Assembly (NCBI RefSeq): GCF_017347605.1
Contig: NZ_AP024484.1
Coordinates: 3,362,501-3,426,500 of the forward strand
Length of the DNA stretch: 64,000 nucleotides
DNA from: Prevotella herbatica
GTDB lineage: Bacteria; Bacteroidota; Bacteroidia; Bacteroidales; Bacteroidaceae
Direction: 5' to 3'
Part shown: positions 36,674 through 45,862 of the stretch, one piece after another
Layout of the letters: each line of letters opens with the position of its first letter
How positions within the stretch are numbered: the stretch's first letter is position 1
Made by a program: the position numbers and the translations under genes
The notes under the pieces: generated by a model
What the model was told of the DNA's origin: nothing
The model's input: the letters and a program-made list of their open reading frames with translations, nothing else
Database searches by the model: none

Positions 36674-37947
36674 AAAAATATATATTATTGCTTTTTGCAT
36701 TTGCTTTTTGTATTCATTCATATTCACAGAAATTTAATGAATACTTCAATGACAGTACATTGCGTATAGACTATATCTTCTCTGGAGACGCAAAACAACA
36801 GCACATTAGCATTGACAAGCTAAACTGTTCTCCGCGTTGGTATGGAAAACGAAACAAACTTTCTGAAATTCCAGTTGAAGGTAACGGACAGATTACCGTG
36901 CGTGATCATAAATCACATAAAACGATATACAAGAACTCTTTCTCAACTTTATTTCAGGAATGGCTTTCTTACGATGAAGCAAAGACTACAAGTAAAAGTT
37001 TTCAAAATGTTTTCATCGTACCGATGCCGAAAGATACGGTTGATATAACTGTTGATTTAAGAAACAACAGACGCGATATTATGACAACCTTCACGCATCA
37101 GGTAGTTCCGACAGATATATTAATACGAAAAATAGGATTTAAGGATCGCACAAAATTTATAAATATTCTGCAACCTGAAGATACATCAAATTGTATTCAC
37201 ATCGCTTATGTAGCTGAAGGTTACAAAGATAGCGAAATGAATACATTTGTAGATGATGTGAATAAAGCGGTAGAATCATTATTCTATTACGAACCATTTA
37301 AAAGTCTAAAGTCGAAATTCAGCATCGTTGCTGTTGAATCTCCTTCTATAGAAAGCGGTACTAGTGAACCTGGTAAAGGAATATGGAAGAAGACCGCACT
37401 TAGCAGTCATTTTGATACATTTTACAGTGAAAGATATTTGACTACACTAAATCTTGAAGACCTGCATGATTGGCTCGCAGGAATTCCTTACGAGCACATT
37501 ATTGTACTCGTAAACTCTTCACGTTACGGTGGTGGCGGCGTTCTTAATTCATATAATCTTACCACCGCTCACAATCCACGCACTAAACCAGTTGTAGTAC
37601 ATGAATTCGGACATAGCTTTGCTGGACTTGGTGATGAATATGGATATGATTTTGAACTTATTCCCATGTACCCTAAGGATGTAGAACCGTGGGAACAGAA
37701 CCTCACTACCCTAGCTGATTTTCATGGAAAATGGGAAGACATGATTTCACATAAAACAAAGATTCCAACACCTGTAAACGAAAAGACTAAAAAGCAGGTA
37801 GGAGTATTTGAAGGTGGTGGATATGCAGTGAAAGGTGTGTATCGTCCAATGTTCGACTGTAGAATGAGAACAAATGAATATCCAGAATTCTGCCCTGTTT
37901 GCCGCCGTGCAATTACCAGAATTATTAATTTCTATACAGAGAAATAA
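36670..37947 (+). CDS. Secreted M64-family metallopeptidase (IgA-protease-like)
   Basis: A 425-residue exported protein with signal peptide (LLFAFAFCIHSYSQ). A beta-rich N-terminal domain covers about residues 20-150. The catalytic domain has the zinc motif VVHEFGHSFAGLGDEY with His311, Glu312 and His315, the mark of peptidase family M64, whose founder cleaves IgA. The cysteine pattern FCPVC near the C-terminus may bind metal or form a disulfide. The substrate in this organism is unknown. It overlaps folK by 4 nt. Confidence 0.88.
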   Translation: MKKYILLLFAFAFCIHSYSQKFNEYFNDSTLRIDYIFSGDAKQQHISIDKLNCSPRWYGKRNKLSEIPVEGNGQITVRDHKSHKTIYKNSFSTLFQEWLSYDEAKTTSKSFQNVFIVPMPKDTVDITVDLRNNRRDIMTTFTHQVVPTDILIRKIGFKDRTKFINILQPEDTSNCIHIAYVAEGYKDSEMNTFVDDVNKAVESLFYYEPFKSLKSKFSIVAVESPSIESGTSEPGKGIWKKTALSSHFDTFYSERYLTTLNLEDLHDWLAGIPYEHIIVLVNSSRYGGGGVLNSYNLTTAHNPRTKPVVVHEFGHSFAGLGDEYGYDFELIPMYPKDVEPWEQNLTTLADFHGKWEDMISHKTKIPTPVNEKTKKQVGVFEGGGYAVKGVYRPMFDCRMRTNEYPEFCPVCRRAITRIINFYTEK

Positions 37948-37956
37948 ATATAAGAT

Positions 37957-37997
37957 AAAAAGTCTGCCGTAAAATATATTACGGCAGACTTTTTTTA
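37957..37997. terminator. Bidirectional terminator
   Basis: AAAAAGTCTGCCGT/ACGGCAGACTTTTT hairpin with A and T runs, between the convergent M64 and pdxT genes. Confidence 0.92.
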
Positions 37998-38000
37998 TTG

Positions 38001-38570
38001 TTATTTCTTGTTTGCGACCATGTTTATGAAATACTCATGAACAAATGTCGATTCATTTAATTCTGGATGAAAAGACGTAACCAATTGGTTTTTCTCTCTG
38101 GCTGCAACAATGTGATTACCAACATTTGACAATACTTCTACATCTTTGTCTACACCTTTTATATATGGTGCCCGAATAAAAGTCATCGGAATCTTATTGC
38201 CGGCAAACATATCTTCAGTATAAAAACTTCCAAGCTGTCTACCATACGCATTTCTGCAGACATTAATATCCATTGTTGAAATCCTGTCAAAGTCTTCATT
38301 TTCAACCGTCTTAGCTAATAATATAAGACCGGCACATGTTCCAAATACTGGCAGTCCACTCTCTATATCATTCTTTATCGGTTCTAGAAGTTCTAGTTCA
38401 TTAAGCAACTTAAACTGTGTAGTGCTTTCACCTCCGGGAATAATCAGTCCGTCCTTTTCACGTGACCAGTCCTTTATATTACGGATTTCAAAGCTATCTA
38501 CACCGATCTTGTTCAAGATGCGTTCATGCTCAATAAAAGCTCCTTGTAATGCAAGAACACCTATTTTCAT
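38001..38570 (-). CDS. pdxT: Pyridoxal 5'-phosphate synthase glutaminase subunit
   Basis: A 189-residue class I glutamine amidotransferase that feeds ammonia to PdxS for vitamin B6 synthesis. [13 protein letters not shown] at the start, PGGESTT, the nucleophile Cys in [12 protein letters not shown] and the catalytic SFHPEL are all present. The start codon overlaps the pdxS stop by one base, so the pair is translationally coupled. Confidence 0.97.
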   Translation of the reverse strand: MKIGVLALQGAFIEHERILNKIGVDSFEIRNIKDWSREKDGLIIPGGESTTQFKLLNELELLEPIKNDIESGLPVFGTCAGLILLAKTVENEDFDRISTMDINVCRNAYGRQLGSFYTEDMFAGNKIPMTFIRAPYIKGVDKDVEVLSNVGNHIVAAREKNQLVTSFHPELNESTFVHEYFINMVANKK

Positions 38571-39445
38571 TATTTACCGCGTTCTGCCATCAGGAGTTTT
38601 ATTTCCTGTTCATTTATACCAACCATTGCTTCACCTAAGTCACAGCTTAATTCTGCCAACATCTTTGGATCGTTGAAGTTGGTTACAGCCTTAACAATTG
38701 CAGCGGCACGCTTTGCAGGGTTACCACTCTTAAAGATTCCACTTCCGACAAACACTCCTTCAGCACCAAGCTGCATCATTAGCGCAGCATCAGCAGGAGT
38801 TGCAACACCACCAGCAGCAAAATTCACAACAGGCAGCTTGCCGTTGTCATGAACAAACTTAACTAGTTCGTAAGGCACCTGTAATTGCTTTGCAGCCTCA
38901 AACAGTTCATCTTCGCTAGTAGCTGTGAGATTACGCATTTCTTTCTGGATTTGACGCATGTGTGTCACAGCCTGAACTACATCACCTGTTCCTGGTTCAC
39001 CTTTAGTTCTTATCATTGTGGCGCCTTCTGAAATACGTCTTAGAGCTTCGCCTAAGTTCTTTGCTCCACAAACAAATGGTACATCAAACTTAGTTTTATC
39101 TATATGATATACATTATCTGCAGGTGAAAGAACTTCACTCTCATCAATATAATCAATTTCTATTGCTTGAAGAATCTGAGCTTCAGCAACATGTCCTATT
39201 CTGCACTTAGCCATTACAGGAATAGAAACAGCTTCCTGAATACCTTTAACCATCTTTGGATCGCTCATTCTTGATACGCCACCAGCTGCTCTGATATCAG
39301 CAGGTATTCTTTCAAGTGCCATGACAGCACATGCACCAGCTGCCTCTGCTATCTTTGCCTGTTCAGGAGTTGTAACGTCCATGATAACACCACCCTTTAG
39401 CATCTGTGCCAAATTGCGGTTTAATTCTTGTCTCTTTTCATTCAT
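38570..39445 (-). CDS. pdxS: Pyridoxal 5'-phosphate synthase subunit PdxS
   Basis: A 291-residue TIM-barrel enzyme that builds PLP from ribose 5-phosphate, glyceraldehyde 3-phosphate and ammonia. Typical blocks: [35 protein letters not shown], the catalytic Lys in [33 protein letters not shown] and [22 protein letters not shown]. It follows the regulator-like gene by 5 nt and precedes pdxT, forming a three-gene unit. Confidence 0.98.
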   Translation of the reverse strand: MNEKRQELNRNLAQMLKGGVIMDVTTPEQAKIAEAAGACAVMALERIPADIRAAGGVSRMSDPKMVKGIQEAVSIPVMAKCRIGHVAEAQILQAIEIDYIDESEVLSPADNVYHIDKTKFDVPFVCGAKNLGEALRRISEGATMIRTKGEPGTGDVVQAVTHMRQIQKEMRNLTATSEDELFEAAKQLQVPYELVKFVHDNGKLPVVNFAAGGVATPADAALMMQLGAEGVFVGSGIFKSGNPAKRAAAIVKAVTNFNDPKMLAELSCDLGEAMVGINEQEIKLLMAERGK

Positions 39446-39450
39446 AATCT

Positions 39451-40392
39451 TTATATATTTTTTCTATAATCGCTAGGTGACTCTCCCTTCATCTTACGGA
39501 AGAATTTTGCAAAATGTGCCTGACTCAAGAATCCAAATTCATAAGCAACCTGCTGTATAGTATCTGTAGAAGTCTTTAACTTTGCACAAATCTTATCAAT
39601 AAGAAAATCATCAATAATAGTCTTTGGTGATTTATCTGCTATCTTTTTACATACCTGCGCAAGATATCTACTACTTACATTCAGGCAATCAGCATAAAAT
39701 GCAACATCACTGTTTGATGTATGATAGTGTTCTATGTAATCTAGAAAATCATTATAAAGTTCACTACTCCTACCTTTCAAATCACTAGTAATAACCTGTT
39801 GCTGATTAACGTAGTTTTTTGCTTTAGAGATAGAATCCTCAATAGAAAAACCTTTACTAAGATACAGTGAGACTGCACTAGAGAATGTATTTGCCATACC
39901 ATGCATACCATTATCATCCAAAAAATACACATTAGCTTCTTTATTGTCACCTATAACAACATTGAAGTCTTTTTGACGTATGATGATCAGCGAACACAAG
40001 GGCAAAAGTTTCTGACGAATACTTTCTATAACTTCAGTAGTCATCAATTTTTCTCCAAGACTGGAATAAACTATCGGGTCATATACTACATACTTTGGTC
40101 CATATTTAACTATTGCTTCAACAACAGCTTGCAACGTACTGTTATTCCTTATCATACCAACTTTGATTACATCTAGTTTGATATCATTGATAATAGCTTC
40201 TATCTGCCCAGAGACTATTGTTCCCGGAACATCATAAAATTGCTGAATACCCAAAGTATTCTGAACAGTTATGGAAGTGATAGCCGAAAGCGCATACCCA
40301 CCAAGAGCAGATATGGTTTTAATATCAGCCTGAACACCGGAACCTCCTGTGCTGTCACTACCAGTAATTGTCAAAATAGTATATTTCTCCAT
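39451..40392 (-). CDS. PdxK/ThiD-like pseudo-kinase fused to AraC DNA-binding domain
   Basis: A 313-residue fusion. Residues 1-200 resemble the ThiD/PdxY kinase fold with an intact substrate-binding start ([25 protein letters not shown]). The central ATP-binding section of about 50 residues is missing, and the catalytic GTGCT motif is GMANT (165-169). The kinase is therefore probably inactive and serves as a B6- or pyrimidine-sensing domain. Residues about 215-312 are an AraC helix-turn-helix pair ending [20 protein letters not shown] and SPSDYR. Position directly ahead of pdxST argues that it controls vitamin B6 synthesis in response to a vitamer. Confidence 0.85.
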   Translation of the reverse strand: MEKYTILTITGSDSTGGSGVQADIKTISALGGYALSAITSITVQNTLGIQQFYDVPGTIVSGQIEAIINDIKLDVIKVGMIRNNSTLQAVVEAIVKYGPKYVVYDPIVYSSLGEKLMTTEVIESIRQKLLPLCSLIIIRQKDFNVVIGDNKEANVYFLDDNGMHGMANTFSSAVSLYLSKGFSIEDSISKAKNYVNQQQVITSDLKGRSSELYNDFLDYIEHYHTSNSDVAFYADCLNVSSRYLAQVCKKIADKSPKTIIDDFLIDKICAKLKTSTDTIQQVAYEFGFLSQAHFAKFFRKMKGESPSDYRKNI

Positions 40393-40439
40393 ATAATTAT
40401 ATGATTACATTTGCAAAGTAAACTAAAAATTATGACATA

Positions 40440-40480
40440 AAAAAATGATGTTCCCTTTTTGACAAAGAAAACATCATTTT
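40440..40480 (-). terminator. Terminator of the GH13 gene
   Basis: AAAATGATGTT/AACATCATTTT hairpin with a T run on the minus strand, directly behind the amylase-fusion stop. Confidence 0.8.
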
Positions 40481-40492
40481 GTATAAACTTCT

Positions 40493-42634
40493 TTATTGCA
40501 CAACTTTAAAGCGAATCCTAAATGTATGGGTCATCTCATCCCAATTAGTACCTAAAAGTTCAAACCTTCCTATCTGTGATGTTGACCTTACGTGCTTGCC
40601 AATACAAGGGCATGCATCATAATCACCAATTCTCACAACACGAAGCATTTCTGATGCATCTTCTGGTAATCTGTCGATCTGTATATCATCAGGAATATGA
40701 TACCTGTCTACATATTCATATCTGATATCAATGTCTTCATCTATCAGCATATTCATCCTACGTTCTATCTCATGCTCTTCCTGACGCGAAGGCTTATGAT
40801 CCAGAACATAGCTAATCTTACTCTTTTTGCGTTCAATGTGGGCATTTCTGCTTCTTTCACATCCAAACATGCGAATCATCAACTGGTTAAGCAGATGTTC
40901 AGCAGTGTGAGCAGGAGGAAATTCATCCTTGTTGTGCTCATTGAATATATAATCATTATTATTCATCTTCGTACTGAATTTATATACTCTGCCACCATAG
41001 GCAGGAACTTTTATGGATATCACCCCATCACGCTTGAAATCTGCCAATATACTTTCGTCAGAAAACAAATCAAACAATAGAAATTTCTTTTCAGGGATTT
41101 TGCAGAAATCAAAAGCATGTGAAGGTATTACAACATCCGTGAGTATTTCCTGTGAAGAAAAGTTTGCTACAACTAGAATTACAGTATCATCCTTGCTGCG
41201 CAGAAACGCAAACTCGCGTCGTGTATTGAATGTAGGTCTGTTTGGATTAACATACATCAGATCAAAGAAATCTCCTTCACGCACTGCATCTTCACTGTTC
41301 GCTATAAGCAGTAAATGCCTATATGATATAGCCAATTGTTTTTCTGTTTCCGTCATCAATCGCCGATCTGAATATCCACGGCTCAATGTATCTGGTGCCC
41401 AGTAATCAAAGATAGATGTTCTTCCATCTTTTCCACTGAAGCCTTCCTTGTCCATACCTTTCTCACCAAATTCCTGTCCGCTATAAAGCATAAAAGGATT
41501 ACCACGCATCAGTATGCTCACCACAGCAGCAGGAACAGCCATATATCCGTCACCAGCATAATAATCACTGGCAATTCTCTGTTCATCATGATTTTCAAGG
41601 AAATAAAGCATATGATCGTGTATATCATCAGTATCCTGCCACTCATAAGTAAGAGCGGAAGCTGGGCGTTCGTCCCTAACAATAGATCTTAAACAGTCAT
41701 ACATTCCTACCTTATCATACAGATAGTCAAAGCCGTTAGCTATATAAGTGCGATAAAGGTTTGTATCATAAACCTCACCGATGAAAATAACTTTTGGATA
41801 TTTCTTCTTTACAATATTTATTGAATAGTTCCAAAATTCAGTAGGAACCATTTCTGCCATATCACATCTGAAACCGTCAACGCCTTTTGAAGCCCAGAAC
41901 AATAGTATATCTGTCATCTTAACCCAAGTATTTGGAATTGGGTTGAAATGGCAACTGCGCCCTCCTGCGTCACAATAGTTTATACCATAATTCAGTTTAA
42001 TGGTTTCATACCAGTCGTTTACAAAAGGTTTAGATGTAAACTTATCATTTCCAGTAGCTTTAGCGGGATTTTCAACATAGTTAGTGTCTACAGAAATATC
42101 ACTCAAATCCAATTGACCATCACAATAATAGAAATTATTATTTGTAGAGAAATGAATCGTCACGTCGTCATCTTCTCCAAGGTCACGTATTCCTAAAGGC
42201 TTACATACCGATTTATACTCTCGTGCAACATGATTAGGCACAAAGTCCATTATAACTTTCATGCCTGCATTGTGCGTTCGCTTAATAAGATTTTCCCATT
42301 CAGACATTCTTTTGTCTACATCCTGAGCCAAATCAGGATCTACATCATAATAGTCTGTTATCGCATAAGGAGAACCAGCCTTTCCTTTCACTATTTCAGG
42401 ATGTTGAACAGGAATACCGTATGATGAATAATCAGTCTGTGTAGCATGGCGAATTACACCTGTAAACCAAATATGGTTAAATCCCATATTATGTATTCGC
42501 TTTAATACAGACTCTTCAAAATAATTAAACTTCCCACAACCATTTTCGGCAATCGTGCCGAATTCTTTAAGAACTCTATTACGATTGCCGAAAAGTCTGG
42601 GAAGTACCTGATATATTATTATCTTATCCTTCAT
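40493..42634 (-). CDS. GH13 alpha-amylase fused to AlaX-type tRNA-editing domain
   Basis: A 713-residue protein with no signal peptide, so probably cytoplasmic. Residues 1-555 are a GH13 enzyme with all four motifs: DFVPNH (130-135), FRCD with nucleophile Asp258, GEV with acid/base Glu287 and ENHDEQ with Asp350. From residue 557 the sequence becomes a second-additional-domain (AlaX/AlaRS editing) module: HTAEH (576-580) and CPCIGKHVRSTSQIG (Cys677, His681) give the HxxxH and CxxxH zinc sites. The second part starts with a Met (base 40966) in frame and without a stop, so this may be a natural fusion or two genes joined by stop loss. It overlaps the fabD stop (TAATG). Confidence 0.85.
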   Translation of the reverse strand: MKDKIIIYQVLPRLFGNRNRVLKEFGTIAENGCGKFNYFEESVLKRIHNMGFNHIWFTGVIRHATQTDYSSYGIPVQHPEIVKGKAGSPYAITDYYDVDPDLAQDVDKRMSEWENLIKRTHNAGMKVIMDFVPNHVAREYKSVCKPLGIRDLGEDDDVTIHFSTNNNFYYCDGQLDLSDISVDTNYVENPAKATGNDKFTSKPFVNDWYETIKLNYGINYCDAGGRSCHFNPIPNTWVKMTDILLFWASKGVDGFRCDMAEMVPTEFWNYSINIVKKKYPKVIFIGEVYDTNLYRTYIANGFDYLYDKVGMYDCLRSIVRDERPASALTYEWQDTDDIHDHMLYFLENHDEQRIASDYYAGDGYMAVPAAVVSILMRGNPFMLYSGQEFGEKGMDKEGFSGKDGRTSIFDYWAPDTLSRGYSDRRLMTETEKQLAISYRHLLLIANSEDAVREGDFFDLMYVNPNRPTFNTRREFAFLRSKDDTVILVVANFSSQEILTDVVIPSHAFDFCKIPEKKFLLFDLFSDESILADFKRDGVISIKVPAYGGRVYKFSTKMNNNDYIFNEHNKDEFPPAHTAEHLLNQLMIRMFGCERSRNAHIERKKSKISYVLDHKPSRQEEHEIERRMNMLIDEDIDIRYEYVDRYHIPDDIQIDRLPEDASEMLRVVRIGDYDACPCIGKHVRSTSQIGRFELLGTNWDEMTHTFRIRFKVVQ

Positions 42635-43521
42635 TATGCAATGCCATGCGCACTAACATTTTTATCGATGCGTCCTATCATGCCCTGAAGAGCTTTACCA
42701 GGACCGCACTCAGTAAAATCAGTAGCACCGGCAGCAATCATAGCCTGTACACTTGAAGTCCATCTTACAGAACTTGTCAACTGTGCGATAAGATTATGCT
42801 TTATTTCTTCAGAATCAGAGTGAGGCTTACCATCCACATTCTGATAAACAGGACATTTTGGTGCTTTGAATGTTGTTGCTTCGATAGCAGCCTGAAGTTC
42901 GTCCTTAGCTGGTTGCATAAGTGGTGAGTGGAAAGCTCCACCAACCTTTAGAGGGAGAGCACGCTTTGCGCCAGCTTCCTTCAACTTCTCGCATGCAATG
43001 TTAATTGCATCCATGTTACCAGAGATAACAAGCTGACCTGGGCAGTTATAGTTTGCTGCAACAACGATGTTACCTTCTGTGCTTACCTCGTTGCATATTT
43101 CTTCAACTTTTTCGTCTGGCAAACCGATAATAGCAGCCATAGTTCCAGGATTTGCCTCACATGCCTTCTGCATTGCATTGGCACGCGCTGCAACAAGCTT
43201 TAAACCATCTTCAAAACTCAATGCACCTGATGCAACAAGAGCTGAAAATTCACCTAGTGAATGACCTGCAACCATTTCTGGTTTAAAGTCTTCGCCCATG
43301 CACAAAGCAGAAATTACACTGTGCAAGAATACAGCAGGCTGTGTAACATTAGTTTGCTTTAGGTCTTCATCAGTACCAGCAAACATAGTATCAGTAATTT
43401 TAAAGCCTAGAATTTCATCAGCTTTATCAAAAAGTTCCTTTGCAAGAGAATTATTATCATATAGGTCTTTGCCCATACCTACAAACTGAGATCCCTGACC
43501 AGGGAATACAAATGCTTTCAT
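42634..43521 (-). CDS. fabD: Malonyl-CoA:ACP transacylase
   Basis: A 295-residue enzyme that moves malonyl from CoA to acyl carrier protein for fatty acid synthesis. FPGQGSQFVGMG at the start, the nucleophile Ser in VAGHSLGEFSALVASGA, GGAFHSPLM with the catalytic His, and TECGPGKAL near the end are present. Length is normal. Its stop overlaps the amylase-fusion start, so the two are read together although the functions differ. Confidence 0.96.
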   Translation of the reverse strand: MKAFVFPGQGSQFVGMGKDLYDNNSLAKELFDKADEILGFKITDTMFAGTDEDLKQTNVTQPAVFLHSVISALCMGEDFKPEMVAGHSLGEFSALVASGALSFEDGLKLVAARANAMQKACEANPGTMAAIIGLPDEKVEEICNEVSTEGNIVVAANYNCPGQLVISGNMDAINIACEKLKEAGAKRALPLKVGGAFHSPLMQPAKDELQAAIEATTFKAPKCPVYQNVDGKPHSDSEEIKHNLIAQLTSSVRWTSSVQAMIAAGATDFTECGPGKALQGMIGRIDKNVSAHGIA

Positions 43522-43651
43522 TATTTCTTAGTTTAATTATAATTATATATATGTTCTGCAAAATTACAAAAAAAAATGCAAAGCAAGAACTATATAATAA
43601 AAAAATGGTTCTTAACTGCCGTTGTAATAATTAATTTGGCATTGAACACAA

Positions 43652-43684
43652 AAAATCCCAAAAGCAATATAGCTTTCGGGATTT
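43652..43684 (-). terminator. Terminator of the rpsF-rpsR-rplI operon
   Basis: Hairpin AATCCC-AAAGC/GCTTT-GGGATT followed on the minus strand by a T run, 40 nt behind rplI. Confidence 0.85.
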
Positions 43685-43723
43685 ATATAAATTTGCTTTA
43701 CAGTGCAATAGTATATTACTATA

Positions 43724-44233
43724 TTATTCTGCGGCAGCTTCCTCAGCCTTAGGCGCTTCCTCTACAGGAGCCTCTTTAGCAGCTTTAGGAGCTTTCTCAT
43801 CAACAACAGTTACAGGAACCTTAATTTCAACCTCCTTGTGGAAGTGAATAGTTGCCTCAAACTCGCCAACCTTCTTGATGTCGTGCATTGTGATGATCTT
43901 ACGATCAACTTCAATACCCTTCTTTGCAAGCTCTTCGGCTACAGTTGCAGTAGTTACAGAACCATAAAGAGCACCTGTAGTACTAACCTTAGCAGAAATA
44001 ACAAGAGCAACACCATTCAAAGCCTCGCCCTTCTTTACTGCCTCAGCCTTGATAGCTGCAATCTTATGTGCCTGCTGCTTCAAATCCTCTGCAAGCATTT
44101 TCTTAGCAGAAGAAGAAGCGATAATTGCTTTACCTGTTGGAATAAGGTAGTTACGACCGTAACCACTCTTTACATTTAAAATATCGTTCTTGTATCCAAG
44201 ACCGATGATATCTTCTTTAAGTATAATCTCCAT
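43724..44233 (-). CDS. rplI: 50S ribosomal protein L9
   Basis: A 169-residue ribosomal protein. The N-terminal rRNA-binding domain MEIILKEDIIGLGYKNDILNVKSGYGRNYLIP is canonical. The C-terminus carries an Ala/Glu/Lys/Pro-rich tail (from about residue 148) that is longer than in E. coli and is common in Bacteroidetes ribosomal proteins. It is the third gene of the S6-S18-L9 operon. Confidence 0.97.
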   Translation of the reverse strand: MEIILKEDIIGLGYKNDILNVKSGYGRNYLIPTGKAIIASSSAKKMLAEDLKQQAHKIAAIKAEAVKKGEALNGVALVISAKVSTTGALYGSVTTATVAEELAKKGIEVDRKIITMHDIKKVGEFEATIHFHKEVEIKVPVTVVDEKAPKAAKEAPVEEAPKAEEAAAE

Positions 44234-44253
44234 ATTGTCTATTCCTCCTTAAA

Positions 44254-44526
44254 TTATTTCATCAAATCGGTTACATATGGAAGCAAAGCTATCTGGCGAG
44301 CACGCTTAACAGCCTGTGCGACACGACGCTGGTACTTCAAAGATGTTCCTGTGATACGACGAGGAAGGATTTTACCCTGCTCGTTCAAGAATTTCTTCAA
44401 GAACTCTGGATCCTTATAGTCGATATACTTGATACCACTCTTCTTAAAACGACAATACTTCTTCTTGCGGGTATCGATAGAAGGAGCTGTCAAATAACGG
44501 ATTTCTGAATTTTTCTGATCTGCCAT
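44254..44526 (-). CDS. rpsR: 30S ribosomal protein S18
   Basis: A 90-residue protein with [22 protein letters not shown] and the conserved [18 protein letters not shown] core. It binds S6 on the platform of the 30S subunit. It lies between rpsF (2-nt gap) and rplI (20-nt gap). Confidence 0.97.
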   Translation of the reverse strand: MADQKNSEIRYLTAPSIDTRKKKYCRFKKSGIKYIDYKDPEFLKKFLNEQGKILPRRITGTSLKYQRRVAQAVKRARQIALLPYVTDLMK

Positions 44527-44528
44527 AA

Positions 44529-44873
44529 TTAAGCCTCCTCTTTTTTACCTAGTTTATTTCTACGCTTCTCAGCATAAGCTGCAGCATACTTGTCAAGACG
44601 TACAGTCATGTGACGGATAACTTTCTCATCACGGCGATAGCCTGTTTCGAGAGTCTCGATAACGGTAGGCTCAGCCTTAAACTCAACTAGACAGTAGAAG
44701 CCTGTTGATTTCTTTTGAATGGCATAAGCCATTTTTTTGAGTCCCCAAGCCTCTTCATTCAAGATTTCTGCACCGTTGTCGGTAAGAATCTGCTTGAATT
44801 TAGCGACCGCTTCCTTCATCTGTTCATCAGACAAAACGGGAGTCAAAATGAAAACGGTTTCGTATTGATTCAT
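44529..44873 (-). CDS. rpsF: 30S ribosomal protein S6
   Basis: A 114-residue protein starting [18 protein letters not shown], with [23 protein letters not shown] and the [18 protein letters not shown] end typical of S6. It is the first gene of the operon and the partner of S18. Confidence 0.97.
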   Translation of the reverse strand: MNQYETVFILTPVLSDEQMKEAVAKFKQILTDNGAEILNEEAWGLKKMAYAIQKKSTGFYCLVEFKAEPTVIETLETGYRRDEKVIRHMTVRLDKYAAAYAEKRRNKLGKKEEA

Positions 44874-44884
44874 ACTAATTAATA

Positions 44885-44970
44885 ATTAAAAAAATAATTG
44901 TTATTTAAATATTTAAACGCATATCTTCTAAGTCATGATCGACTTTTTCTCAAAATGCGCTGCAAAAGTA
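44885..44970 (-). promoter_or_regulatory. rpsF promoter and structured leader
   Basis: Minus-strand TACTTTTG (44963-44970) fits the -7 consensus. The leader downstream can pair GCGCAT with ATGCG and, inside, AAGTC with GACTT. S6:S18 operons are known for autoregulatory leaders, but I do not see the standard motif clearly. Confidence 0.35.
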
Positions 44971-45041
44971 CTGTTTTTTTATGATATAAACAAATAATTC
45001 AGCACTTTTGTACCAAATTAATTTAAATATCACAAAAAAGA

Positions 45042-45097
45042 TCTGGCGCTTATCGTTATTGGTATAATTTGTTACACCGCAAACCACAAGCGCCAGA
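45042..45097 (-). terminator. Terminator of rprXY
   Basis: A 10-bp stem, TCTGGCGCTT/AAGCGCCAGA, with a long loop and TCTTTTTT following on the minus strand. Confidence 0.75.
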
Positions 45098-45120
45098 GAA
45101 TATATTAATGTTATTATGAT

Positions 45121-45819
45121 TTATTCCTCTTCAGGAGTAATCAACTTATATCCTTTTCCGTGTATGTTGATAATTTCTATCTGTTCATCATCCTTTAGGT
45201 GCTTACGCAATTTTGTGATATACACATCCATTGAACGAGCATTGAAATAGTTGTCATCAATCCATATTGTCTTCAGAGCGAAATCTCTCTGTAATATTTC
45301 GTTTGCGTGTGAGCAAAGAAGAGCCAAAAGTTCATTTTCCTTTGTTGTAAGTTTTGTCTGTTTCTCACCGATAACCAATAATTGCTTTTGAGTATCAAAT
45401 GTGAACTTACCAATATGATAAAGTGTACTTTCCTTATTCTTCTTACCACGTACACGACGTAGAATTGCCTCTATACGGAATACTAATTCTTCCATTGAGA
45501 ATGGTTTTGTGATATAGTCATCAGCTCCAATTTTGAAGCCTTCAAGAATATCATCCTTAAGAGTCTTAGCTGTAAGGAATATAATAGGAATTTCAGCGTT
45601 TGCCTGACGAATTTCCTGTGCAAGTGTGAATCCGTCCTTCTTTGGCATCATTACGTCAAGAACGCAGATATCAAACTTGTTTTTTAGAAATTCACGATAA
45701 CCTACCTCGCCATCAGGACAAAGTGTTGCACTAAATCCTTTAGCCTGAAGGTACTCACGCAAAAGCATTCCTAAATTCTCATCATCTTCACACAAAAGAA
45801 TTTTCAATTTTTCTTCCAT
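45121..45819 (-). CDS. rprY: Two-component response regulator RprY
   Basis: A 232-residue OmpR/PhoB-type regulator. The receiver domain has the acidic pair in LLCEDDE, the phosphorylated Asp in CVLDVMMPKKDG and Lys in ITKPFS. The winged-helix effector covers about residues 135-228 (SMDVYITKLRKHLKDD). Sequence and its pairing with an RprX-like kinase match the Bacteroides RprXY system. It lies 43 nt behind the kinase gene. Confidence 0.93.
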   Translation of the reverse strand: MEEKLKILLCEDDENLGMLLREYLQAKGFSATLCPDGEVGYREFLKNKFDICVLDVMMPKKDGFTLAQEIRQANAEIPIIFLTAKTLKDDILEGFKIGADDYITKPFSMEELVFRIEAILRRVRGKKNKESTLYHIGKFTFDTQKQLLVIGEKQTKLTTKENELLALLCSHANEILQRDFALKTIWIDDNYFNARSMDVYITKLRKHLKDDEQIEIINIHGKGYKLITPEEE

Positions 45820-45862
45820 AATCTTATATTTTAATGTTAATACTTTTTATATAAACTCTAAT

